A stretch of DNA of 64,000 nt from Blattamonas nauphoetae (lineage: Eukaryota; Preaxostyla; Oxymonadida), in NCBI GenBank assembly GCA_033064195.1, contig JARBJD010000059.1, positions 1 through 64,000 of the forward strand, written 5' to 3'. Numbering within the stretch: the stretch's first letter is position 1; each line of letters opens with the position of its first letter. The notes under the pieces are model-generated. The model did not search any database. It was given only the letters and a program-made list of their open reading frames with translations, and was not told the DNA's origin. Both the position numbers and the translations under genes were made by a program. Shown here one piece after another: positions 40,669 through 51,900 of the stretch.

Positions 40669-41835
40669 ATGGCAGAAAGAAAAGCTGTCAACAAGTACTA
40701 TCCTCCAAATTGGGAGCCAAAACATGGTTCTCTCAATAAATTTCATCGTTCACATCCTCTTGGGGGACGTGCAAGCAAACTTCATTCAGAAGGGATACTC
40801 ACCATCCGTTTTGAACTTCCGTACCATGTTTGGTGCCTAAAATGTGGATGCTTCATAGCACAAGGTAGTCGATTCAATGCTGATAAGAAAGTTGTTGGGA
40901 ACTACTTTTCAACGAAGATCTTAAGCTTTTCTTTCTTCTGTGCCCAATGCCACAACAAGATAGAGATGCGTACTGATCCGAAGGTAAACTGCTGATTTCT
41001 ACTTTTCAACACAATTTTTTTTTGGATTAGAATCAAACATATATTGTAACAGAAGGTGGAAAGAAGAAGACACTCGAATTTGATGCTGACGATGCTGGAA
41101 CATTGACTGTAGATTCGATTGAGAAGAGAAAAAGGATGAAAAGCGATAAACTTTTCGCCCTTGAACATGCTGAGGAAGATAAAAAGGTCTCCGTTCTCCT
41201 TTATTCAATCTCTTTCAGAAAGCAAGAGAAATAAATGCTCGTATCGGAAAAATGCTGAAAATGAAGGAAGATGAAGCTGATAGTGCTGATCTCAACGCCC
41301 TCATGAGGCAAAAACTTCGAGTATTTCTTTTTTCAAAACTCAGATTGTCATGTCTCGTTTCCACTATCCGTCAAAATGCTCATTCGACCCTCTCTTACTT
41401 CTTTTTTAACAAAATCTTCCAGGAATCAAAAAAACTCGACAGACTTCAACGGACAAAAGTCGGAATCCCTGATTCCATGAAGTTACTCCCTTCGTCTCCA
41501 GCAGACACTGCGATTGCACACGGGTTTGTCCATGATCTTCTACCAATCAACACTCTTTTCTCCGATGTCATTTCATCATTTTTGACCTGCACTCGCCTTA
41601 TAGAGCTGTATTTACACCACAAAAACCACTATCAATCCAATCACTTGTTCAGGGATCCACATCTGCATTTTCGACTCCCTCGTTCAAAAAACCTCCTCCA
41701 AAGTCGTCCCTTTGTCCAGAACTTGCTGAACCCAGTCAGAAACATCAAGGATGTCGAGAAATTCCTCAAACGAATGCTCTGAGTCTTCTTAACGATTATC
41801 CAGAAGAATCAGAGTCAGAAACCGACCCTGTTTGA
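40669..41835 (+). CDS. CCDC130/Yju2-family splicing factor (CWC16)
   Basis: Exons 40669-40983, 41031-41186, 41219-41320, 41423-41527 and 41653-41835 give 286 residues. The N-terminus MAERKAVNKYYPPNWEPKHG and LNKFHRSHPLGGRASKL match CCDC130 closely (MGERKGVNKYYPPDF). Two Cys pairs (WCLKCGC, CAQCHNKIEMRTDP) form the zinc site, followed by YIVTEGGKKK and a charged helix. Known: CWC16 proteins act in the spliceosome around the first catalytic step. The last intron and C-terminal exon are less certain. The start is only 14 bp from that of the minus-strand gene at 40654. Confidence 0.9.
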
Positions 41836-42103
41836 TATCCAATCATTGGCACTCGAGTATTTTGCCATTTTTTCGATATTTGGCCATCACCGTCATTGCC
41901 ATACCAACAGCAAAAGATTCCCAACATTCCTCAGCCAAGGAATGTTCCTGTCCAAAGAATCTGGTCTGACTCTGTTTGGGTTGTTGCCATTCATGAAAAA
42001 ACAGTCAGTCTCAACCAGATCGTTTTGTTGTCTCACATCAAGGATTTCTGAAAGTTCTAAAAATATCGGTTAGCCCTCATTGTGCAAATATTTGTTGTGG
42101 AGG

Positions 42104-45012
42104 ATGGCATTTTTTCAAACAATTAGGCTGAGAATGACGGGTTATGTCGTCACCAATTTTCCTGGGGGTCAGATCGACCAAATCAACTCCGTCGTAATGG
42201 ATTTGGACTGTGACCCAACGATCCAAGATATACCTTCAGAAGAGGAAATAGAACTCTGCCGTATGGAGGAGGAAGATGGCTTTACCTTCACATTGGAAGC
42301 CACACTGGATAAATATCGCGAGGCAGTAATCGCAGCGAGAGACAAAGGAAATACAGTATTGTTTCACATGCTAAATGAGCAAGGAAAGGCGATTAAACAA
42401 AAACCGTATCGCCTTGAGAATACACCACCACTCCCAAAAACATTCATCTCAATCAATGCACGGCAGTATCAACAGAAGTACAGAGAGAATCAATTGGAAG
42501 AACAAAAACGACAAGCTCAAGAAGAAGCTGCTCGAGCTGCTGAAAAGAAGCAGATGCCTCCACAAGAGGAGCCAGTTGAGGAAGACAACGATGTAGCTGA
42601 TGGAGGAGAGGACGAAATGGATGACGAAGAAGCTGCGAGGCTGTTAATGGAAGAAGAACGGAAAATGAGTGAACCATGGGATCAAACAATTGCTTTTAAT
42701 GCCTATAAAGCTGCCGCAGTTGAACACAAGAACAACGGACAGATTGGCCACGCATATGTTCTCCAACAAGAAATGAAACGAATCTCTTCGACTCCTTGGG
42801 ATGAGAACAATCCTCCCAAACGAGTTCCTGATTTTCTGGAAGCGAATAAAGTCAAAATCTTCGAATTCGACCAACGCCAAAAAGCAAAGCAACAAGCTCA
42901 AGAAGAAGCTGCTCGAGCTGCTGCAAAGAAACAGATGCCTCCGCAAGAGGAGCCAGTTGAGGAAGTCAACGATGGAGCTGATGGAGAAGGAGATGATGAA
43001 ATGGATGACGAAGAAGCTGCGAGGCTGCTAATGGAAGAAGAACGGAAAATGAGTGAACCATGGGATCAAACAATTGCTTTTAATGCGTATAAAGCTGCTG
43101 CAGTTGAACACAAGAACAACGGACAGATTGGCCACGCATATGTTCTCCAACAAGAAATGAAACGAATCTCTTCGACTCCTTGGGATGAGAACAATCCTCC
43201 CAAACGAGTTCCTGATTTTCTGGAAGCGAATAAAGTCAAAATCTTCGAATTCGACCAACGCCAAAAAGCCAAACAGAACCCAGAAGGAAAGATACAAGCA
43301 ACAGACACTCAGCCACAGCTATCAGCTTCAGATGGGAAGAAATTACCACCACCAATCCCCAAACGCAAACCTAGTCAGAAATCGCCCTCATCAGACTCCA
43401 GTTCAGGGTTAACCCCAACCAAAGCTCCGTCCGCCGACAAGGATGAACCAAGAAGAGGATCAAGACACTCACCCAGTCCACCACCGACACGACCTGGATT
43501 TAATCGATGTCGGCCAAAAGATACAGCGCCACTAATCGAAAGCCTTGAAAAAACACAAAACGAGTTGAAGCAGATCATTGATACTTTGAAGAAGGTTGCA
43601 GAAGCAAAGCCAATCCTCCTTCACATCCAAGCCATTCTTGACTTGGACAGTAAGGCCGCTGGAACAGTCTCAATGAACTCCAAAACAAGAACCGCAACAG
43701 AATACAAAATAGAGACAAGAAAGGTGTCGTACCCTGTCGTTAATCTCGATTTGACCCCTAAACAAATGATGTTGGAATTTACATCTGTCTCTGACGTCAA
43801 AAGTGACAAAAAAGTGTTCTTTGCCGTTCTTGGAGCTGCTGAAGAAGAAGGAGCCGAAGAACCCATCATCGCCCAATCAAATGAGTACAAAGTTAAGAAA
43901 GGAACTAAAATGGATATTGGATGGAAGTGGATCAACGAAGAACTCCCTGAACCCAAATTTTTCAAAGATGGAACGGATCTCCCCATCAATCTTGTGTTGT
44001 GCGAGAAAAGCGTGTTTGGGAAAGTGACGAGGAAGGCAACTGCTGTAGCCCAGTTCAACTGGATTCTTCACAGCTCGTCCCACACCGCAGATGTTCCGTT
44101 TATCGATTCCAACAAAAAGACACAACTCGTCGCTCGAATCTCCCTCCGAGCTCGCCACCCTCTCGTCGGCATGCAAATCGATGTCCTCAGTCAGAGCTTC
44201 ACCCAAATCGAAGAAATCAACGCAGCAACCATTCAACATGGTGAGAAGACAGCCGAGATCGCTCAAGAACTCCACAACAGTCGAGACCCCAACGCCAAAA
44301 AACCCAAAAAAAATGGAAAACCGTCTCTGGGTCAACAGATGCGGGCCCAGTTCCAACAGATGCAAGCAGGTTTCCAGATGCCACAACAGCCAGGACAACG
44401 ACCGACCCAGCCCCAACTCGCAAAATCAGGTCCTCCCACAATGCCCGGCAGTGGCGCTGGTGCCAGAGCTGGTGGAGGCGGAGGAGGCGGCGCAGGGCCA
44501 GCATTCCTCCATGCTCCAGATTCTGTCGATGCCCAACCATCCGTGCCGCCTGTCGAACCGAAGGACTTTGCTCTGCTTGAGATGAGCTATGCGCAGGCAG
44601 AGAAGTGGTTCCCAGGACAACAGTGTGCATCTCACAAGTGGGCCAAGTTGGAACTGTCGAACGCGAAGCAGAATTTTCAGAAATGCGTGTCACAAAAAGA
44701 CAAGAGTGATTGGATGAAAAGAGCTAATCTATATCAAGGAATTATTGCTGTATGTGCACATCCCCTTCTCCATCATTTTTTGATTTGCTTTATTTGTTAA
44801 CTTTTTCTCGTCTCATTTCTCAGGGTATGGCCAAAAACATGCAGGACGGTCTGTTGGATGCTGGAACATATGCTGAAAACATCAAAACATTTGCTGATCA
44901 GTCACTGCAATTGGGGAATGTGTTGATACAATCCATGCCCAATATTGGAGGGAGACTTCTCACTCGGGCCCAGACTGTTCAAGCAGAATGGAATGAAATG
45001 ATGGAAGATTAG
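42104..45012 (+). CDS. DM14/C2-domain protein, CC2D1/Lgd-like
   Basis: Exons 42104-44749 and 44824-45012 give about 940 residues. DM14-type helical hairpins occur at LDKYREAVIAARDKGN and in two nearly identical units (AFNAYKAAAVEHKNNGQIGH). These are followed by an acidic/basic linker, a coiled coil (LEKTQNELKQIIDTLKK), and a C2-like beta domain (YPVVNLDLTPKQMMLEF ... LVARISLRARHPLVG). A Gln/Pro/Gly-rich segment and a helical C-terminus come last. Known: CC2D1A/B and Drosophila Lgd bind ESCRT-III (CHMP4) in endosomal sorting. The assignment rests on domain order. The 5' end is uncertain: in-frame ATGs at 42080, 42104 and 42134 are possible. Confidence 0.65.
42512..43273 (+). repeat. Tandem 381-bp coding duplication
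   Basis: Units 42512-42892 and 42893-43273 encode almost the same 127 residues (QAQEEAARAA... to ...FDQRQKAK), differing mainly in the acidic stretch. The DNA is nearly identical, so the duplication is recent or homogenised. Confidence 0.9.
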
Positions 45013-45231
45013 ATTATCATTCCTTCGTTTTGTGCTTAAGCTCTTATATTCTTGTTTTCATTTCACCTTATTTTATTCTATCGCCTATTTCAGCAAAAAC
45101 TACGATCGACCCATCGAACAGAATCATTACAAAATGGTTCGCAAATGCGATTCTTTGCCAATATTTATTCATGCAATATGAATGTTTTCATTCTTTTAAA
45201 TATTTCTTTGAATTAACATCGTTGACTGATC

Positions 45232-46581
45232 ATGTTCTTGTTCGCTTTCCCTGCTGGACTTGCTGCTGCTCTCTCTCCATGTACCATCATCCTGATCCCT
45301 CTTCTTGTGTGCAGATTTGCAGAAAAGGATAAGAAGGGTCCGTGGCCGATGATTCAACTCGCAATTGGATTTCTCTTTGCATATCAACTCATCGCTCTTT
45401 TCTTTCAACAACTTCTCTCGTCGTCGTTCTCCAACGGAGTGAGACTCGGTCTTGGCCTTTTCTTTGTGACACTTGGCCTTCAATCTCTCATTGGAAAGAC
45501 ATCCCCAATGTCATTCCCACTCTTCAAGTCTCCATTTTTCCTTGGCATCTCATTTGCTGGTCTTGTCACTGCAAACCCCTGTACCATGCCCTACTTTGGA
45601 ATTTTATTGTCTCTCTTCAATGGATTTGAACTTATGTTCCAAATGTTTCTATTTTCACTTGGAATGCTCACACCAGCCATCCTATTCACCATCTTCGGTC
45701 AAGCCCTCCTCTCAGCTATCCAAAGCAAAACTTCTTCAGTTTTCCATTGGTTGAATAAGATTCTTGCTGTCGTTCTCATTGTCTCGGGTGCATACACGTG
45801 CATTTCGATCCATGGTCTATCCATGAAAGACTCAATCGCAACTGCACTATGCCTTGCGATTTGTTTTGTTCTGTTGTCTCGAACCTATGCTGAAACACCC
45901 ACATTGAAAGGCATCTTTTCTCAGAAGAATGGAAAGCTGATGATCGCTGGTCTCTCCCTCCTTGTCCTTGGAGTTGCTGGTGGCTGCACTGCCTTCTCTT
46001 ACATGAAACCAACTGCTTGCTCGAAAGTTCCGGGTATTGGTGAAGGCTTACCCAACCCACTCGAAGTTCACGAACGAATCGACACCAAGGCGGGTCTTGC
46101 TGCAGCAGCTGCTGTTTCTGCCCTTCCTGCTTCCACAATGTCTTTCCATGCCCTGCCATCCACACCCAATGATGAATTTAGCGTAACTTTCCGCACAGAT
46201 TTCGATTCAGTGACACTTCCTCAATCATCCTCCGATTTCTCTTCTGTTCAGTTCACCCCTCTATTTGCACCAACCCCTACTTCCTCTGAACCACCTTTCT
46301 TCTTCCGGTCGCTCTTTTCATCTCTATCTATGTCACCAAAGAAGACGGTCGCGTCACATTTTCCACCCTCGACGGATATTTCTTCGTCGTATTCCAGCAA
46401 TCCACTTGCATCAGTGAGATGCCAAGCCACTCAGCCGTGCCCAGGGTGCAAATATTGCTCCGGACTCTCTTTGGGATGCTTGGCTCTCGGGGTCTTGTTG
46501 ATCGCCCTTCTCTCGCCAAAGAAGGTTGATTTGACGGGTATTGTCCACGATACATGCACACTCCCAAAGTTTAGAAAATAG
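45232..46581 (+). CDS. CcdA/DsbD-type membrane thiol transporter with Cys-rich tail
   Basis: A 449-residue single exon. The first two-thirds hold six to eight membrane spans with the CcdA signature: SPCT in the first span (about residue 15) and NPCTMPY in the fourth (about residue 115). A Ser/Thr/Pro-rich loop follows, then CPGCKYC beside a last span and VHDTC. Known: bacterial CcdA/DsbD passes electrons across membranes through the two Cys of these spans. Inference: it carries reducing power into the ER or another compartment; bacterial or organellar ancestry is likely. The extra Cys cluster could be a built-in redox partner. GC content and codon use do not look obviously foreign by eye. Confidence 0.85.
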   Translation: MFLFAFPAGLAAALSPCTIILIPLLVCRFAEKDKKGPWPMIQLAIGFLFAYQLIALFFQQLLSSSFSNGVRLGLGLFFVTLGLQSLIGKTSPMSFPLFKSPFFLGISFAGLVTANPCTMPYFGILLSLFNGFELMFQMFLFSLGMLTPAILFTIFGQALLSAIQSKTSSVFHWLNKILAVVLIVSGAYTCISIHGLSMKDSIATALCLAICFVLLSRTYAETPTLKGIFSQKNGKLMIAGLSLLVLGVAGGCTAFSYMKPTACSKVPGIGEGLPNPLEVHERIDTKAGLAAAAAVSALPASTMSFHALPSTPNDEFSVTFRTDFDSVTLPQSSSDFSSVQFTPLFAPTPTSSEPPFFFRSLFSSLSMSPKKTVASHFPPSTDISSSYSSNPLASVRCQATQPCPGCKYCSGLSLGCLALGVLLIALLSPKKVDLTGIVHDTCTLPKFRK

Positions 46582-46792
46582 AATGACTCGTGAGGATTAT
46601 TTCTGCTTCTGACAGATTCATCAGCGAACAACGTTTCGGTTATAGTTCTATGTCTCATGATTTCTTGATTAAATTCAATCGTTTTAACGTCATGTCATTC
46701 AATATTTTGTTGTTTTTGTTTTGCAGAACGGTCTGTTCCAACTGGAAAAGGAGATTCTTTTTTCATCAAATCGTGAAATGTGAATTCCGTCG

Positions 46793-48690
46793 TTATTCAG
46801 ACTTCAGGAGACTTGTGTTCATCACAAATGTCCTTAACGTCCCATCATCACACCCGCAACACAACAAGACACTTTCCCTTCCCCTCTCCTGCCTATATCG
46901 CATTGTGCACCCACAAAGAATCTTTGTCGGGCTCTGTTCTTCCTCCCTCTCATAAAGATAGTTGTCCATAGTCCACGCATCCTCAGGCATCTTGAGCTGC
47001 TTCGAGTTTGCCGACATGACATACTCGCCACTCTCCTCCTCCTCGTCTTTCTTCGGCTGCACCTTCCTTCGATGCAGAGGGATGTGTGAACGATAATCCC
47101 ACACACTCACTCGCCCGTCGTGTCCAACACACAAAAAGTGGGTCTCTGAATCCGGCATCCACATCACACTTGTGGCGTATCCGACGAGACAGTGTTTGTA
47201 CGGCCTGTGGGTCCGCTTTTGGGCGTTCATGGGGGTCCACAGACGGCAGGAACCATCGACATGTGATGTGGTGAGGAATGAAGAAGTTGATGTGAAGTGG
47301 CCAGTGAGAGAGAGGATGGAATTTGGGGCGTGCTAGAATGAACGAATAAATACCATAATATGAAACAAGAATAAGGAAAAAGGGTTGGAGAAGATGGAAA
47401 GAATGATAATTTTTCTCAAATTTCTAATCTACAGACCATTTCCAGAACTGGTTTCTTTTCAGAAATACTCCATTTGATTAGTCGATGATCCATTCCGCCT
47501 GTCCAAACAAAATGCCCACCTGGCTCAAAAAGGACACCTGTGATCGCTCCGCGATGTCCTCGAAGCGAGACAGCTGGTGTTGGGACAGTTGAGTGGTCGT
47601 TGTCTTCTTCCGAGTCGTCAGCCTGTCCTTCACGTTTAGATCGTTTCTTTTCGGGATTTGTTGAGTTGGAATGATTGAGAAGATGTTGGAGAGGATAAAT
47701 AAAGAGGCATCCATCCCATCCTCCAGTGGCACACTGAAGATGACAGAAAGGCGTGAAGGAAAGATGACATGATGGCAAAAAACGTTCAAAAATTGATGAT
47801 ATCCCAAACATATCAATAAAGAACTCATAATAGAGAGATATAGTAGTTTCCATACCACTGTGTTCATTTTGTCTACAGAGAGTGCTGAGACACTTTGAGA
47901 GTGTGCCGTAAGAGTAACTATCTCGGTAACGGATGATTCCTCCACATTGGAAGGGACTGACCGCTTTTTCTTCTTTGATGGTGTTTCGATTGGCTCTTCT
48001 TTTATATGTGCTGGAAAAGAGTCAAGAAAAGAATCCAAAACTGATTAACTTTACAGCCCAGACAGACACTGTCGAGTCCTTCGACCCACAGATCAATGAA
48101 AATTCAGTGTCTTTCTTTGAATCTGATGGAACGGCTTCGAGAGCAGTGATTGGATATTCATGGGCTCGATGTTGTAATAGCTGGTCTCCTGCTCGATTCC
48201 ATATTCGAAATGTACCATCGAGACATCCAGTGATAATCCTTGGTTTTTGAGATCGAGAATGAAGAAAAGCGAAGAGTAGTCACAAAGAAGTGTTAATTGG
48301 ATGAGAAAATAATGAAAGTGGTCAATGTGCAAACCATTTGTCATAAATCTGGCAAACTGCCATTACAGCATCATCATGGGGAAAACTCTTCGTTTCTCGA
48401 GGTGGTTCGAATGATGGAACGACAATCTCGATATTCAGGCTTGTTTCAGTTGATAAGTCCATTTTTTGAATGACATCGAAAATTGGCTTGGATGGGTCAA
48501 GAAATTCTCCATGCAATAGGAACAGGAGTTGCTCTGGAAGTTGAACTTGTGGATCATTGAGTTGAGGAAGATCTTTTCTTAATTGTGCAGGAGTAATGGA
48601 AAGTGGCAATTCAATGGAGAACGGTTCGAATCCAATGAGTGATTCATCACCTGTAAAGGAGAATTCAGCGTTTTCTGAAGCAGAACTCAT
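46793..48690 (-). CDS. YTM1: Ytm1/WDR12 ribosome biogenesis protein
   Basis: The first exon (MSSASENAEF...) encodes an NLE domain (PFSIELPLSITPAQLRKDL, FLLHGEFL). After a short intron come WD repeats (WIITGCLDGTFRIWN, LICGSKDSTVSVWA). A Lys-rich insert follows, then VTLTAHSQSVSALSVDK, CATGGWDGCLFIYPL, LRGHRGAITGVLFEPGG, HVDGSCRLW and HDGRVSVWDYRSH. About five exons are joined by GT-AG introns. Known: Ytm1 with Nop7 and Erb1 (PeBoW) is needed for 60S maturation, and its NLE domain is pulled by the AAA ATPase Rea1. NLE plus WD layout with about 430-460 residues matches; Nle1 itself would have eight repeats and a different insert. Confidence 0.85.
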
Positions 48691-48924
48691 GAAAAAATAT
48701 ATATGATGGGGTGATCTGAATCTCATCACAAGAAGTCCACTCGTGCCAGTGAGCATCCAGACTTTCCAAAAGAGAGTATCCAGAACAACAACAACTTCTC
48801 ACCACAATCAGGGGTTGTGTTGTTGAATGCTGAACCCATCGACTTTTTATTCTCCTCTCCACCTCCAAATAACCAGTCACTCGTATTCAGAAACGCTTCT
48901 ACAAAGTAAGCGAGAACTCTTTGT

Positions 48925-51900
48925 ATGGCTTTGAAGCCATCTCGTCGCGAACATCTCTATCTTCGTGTTTTTCACATCGAATTAATTCTCTCACCTGTCT
49001 CTCCTGGATACGATGAAGAATTCTCATATCTTCTTACTGAACACCTGAAATATGCTCCTGTGTTCCGAATTTTCGGCACTTCTCCTCAGGGTGCACCAAT
49101 TTGTTGCTCAGTTCACGGCTTTTATCCGTACATTCTCGTCCCGTTTTCTCTTCCTGATACCGAATACTTCGATCATCAAAACTCTCTCCGTAATATTGTC
49201 AGCTTTTTAAACGGATTTCTTCTCAAGATGGTACAAAAAACAAAAGATTCATCCGATACAATTACATTCTACCCAACAAAGCCTGTTATCCATTCTCCCT
49301 TTGGTAAATTCGCACATTCTAACTCCTATGTGCATCTTAGTCCGAATCCTTCTGATCCACCGATCCCACCACGTCCGATACTTGCCAATAGTCATGTTCG
49401 ACTCCCCTTTCTTCACAAAGAATCAGAATTCATCACTGCGGACGAAAAACTGAAAGCCACAAACAACAGAGGTCCTTGGGTCATCCACGCAGAGTTTACA
49501 AAGGGTATACCTTTCTATGGATATCACAACGAAGAGCGTTTGTTTGTGAAACTGTATTTCTGCGACCATTCAGCAATCAAGTCAGTTGTCCACATCATCC
49601 GCCTGCACAAGGAACTCTTCGGAGCGACCAATTCAATGCCCAACGAATCCCACCTCGTTCCAGAGATGCAGTTTCTCATCGACAACAATATCGCCGGGAT
49701 GGGAATCCTTCATGCCTCTTCTTTCACAGTTCGCCAGCCATGCTCAGCGTCATTTCAGCACTTTCCGCAGAACACAATCCCACGCCAGACGTCAGGACGA
49801 TGCACAGATGTCGATATCCATGTTCGGAATATCATAAATACACACAAGATCACTCGAACTCCTCTCACCGCGGAATCAATGCACACCACGAATTATGTCG
49901 GCACACTCCGCACAATGCAGAAAGACGACGAGAAACTCAGAATCAAAATAGGCCTTCCCCGCTATGAAAAGAACCCAGAAATGGAACGCCACCCTGTCCC
50001 CATTCTGTTTCCTCTCGAGATGGACGGATTGAAACAGGAATATGGGGAGAAAATGGCTCTTCTGGAAGTTATCAACGCCGGAGGATTTGATGGAAAGCGT
50101 CGCAAGAATGAGGATGAGTCTCCAGCTGCCTCGCAGGAACCAATTGATGGAAACGACGACTTCCAGTCAATCTTTAACCAAGCCAGCCCTCATCTTTCTC
50201 GAGCCCTCGATATGACCGCAACACCAAATCCATCTCAGCGGCTTTCCCAGCCCACACTCAAAAAACCATTCAAGAAGTTGGAACTTGTATTTGGAAACAC
50301 GGAGGACGAGGTCGTTGCTGAGTTTCTGAGGTCAGTGAAGAATGCTCAAGCCCTTTCTGTCCCAACTGAGCAACAGAAAGAAGCAGACAAAAGAAAATCT
50401 GTCAAGCAACGATTTGAAAATGCAAAACAATCAAAGATGCTTCAGTATCAGAATCAATTCTCACCCCCAACCACGCCAGCCATCTCCAATACTCAATATT
50501 CAGCTGTCAACACTCCAATACGCAGTCCCTTCCCATCACAATCCTTCGAACCATCTGCTCGCTCGACAGTCAATTCTCAGAGACATTCATTCGCATTTTC
50601 GCAACAATCGTCTCAAGTCCTTTCTCCCAACGACAAAGCTGTTCTCTCAAAAACAAGAAAGAGGTACACCCACGTTGGAGAGGAACAGAAAAGACAGATC
50701 TCCGAAGAGAACGAACTCTTCTCCCAAATCATCAACCTTCTGAACGAAGAGCTGCAGGAACACGAACGGAGTCCTCTAAACACTCAAAACGAACAGGACC
50801 CAGAATCAGAATCCTCTCTCAGCGTCGGAAATGATGAAAGCATCGACCAGATCGAAAGTGAAAGTCAAGCCCTACTCGTCAGTACTGACATCCAACGCCC
50901 AAGCACACCACCATCCCCAGACCCACCTCATTCCAGTGTCATCCTCTCATCGTCATCAGCTCCTTCCAGCGAGGAAGATCTTTCCCCCACTGCTAAACAT
51001 CGGCCAACTCCACGACGGTTCAAGCGGTGGCTTCGCTCACACATAAACAACTCGCAGGCTTTTGTGAACGGACGGATATCGCTCACAAGACAAAACAGAT
51101 CGAGCTTTCATCGTCACACGGATGATGTCATCCTCATCAGTGATTCCGATTCTCCACCGCAATCTCTCTCCCCACCAAGCCCAACAATCAGCAATGATTT
51201 CCAATCGATATCTGTTCCCCTTCAGCAGCCGTCGACTCCGTTCTCAAACCAAAAGTATCCTCTCCTTGTTCTTCCAAAACACGTTGTCCAGAGTCTGCAA
51301 GCGATCAACAACCAACAATTGAAATACCCTTTCCTTGCTCAGCCCCGTCGGCGATGGGACGTGATGAAGCGAAGATGGGCTGAAGGAGACGAAATGAACG
51401 GCACTTCTGATGTGAATGAAGACACCGACACGTCTGTTCGCACTTTTGTCCGAAACCAGCTCACTTTATACGCTGAACAGACAAAAACAGTACCTGATGC
51501 GATGGAAGGCTCTCAGTACCAAATTGACGAAGTCGCCTCGGTTGATGAATCGGAGGCATCTGATGTTATTCGAGTGGAGTCGGACGAAGACGATGAAGAT
51601 GAGAGCAACAGCGAAGAAGAGAGCCTCCTCCACACACAAGTTATCCATTTTACTTCTCCTCTCACCCAACACCGTCCACCTCTGCAGGAGACTACACAAC
51701 TTCCAATTCTCTCCGGCGAGATCAGAACCCCTTCGTCAGCTCTGCCTCGAAAACACTCATCTGCTCTTCTCCCCTCCTTCGCTGCAGCATCATTATCCGC
51801 ATCATCAACTCAGACAGAATCACAGGCACTCGCCAAAGCAAGCAATGGAAAAGAGAACGTTCGAGTGATGACAATCTCTGTTGTTGTCCCCACTCCAAAC

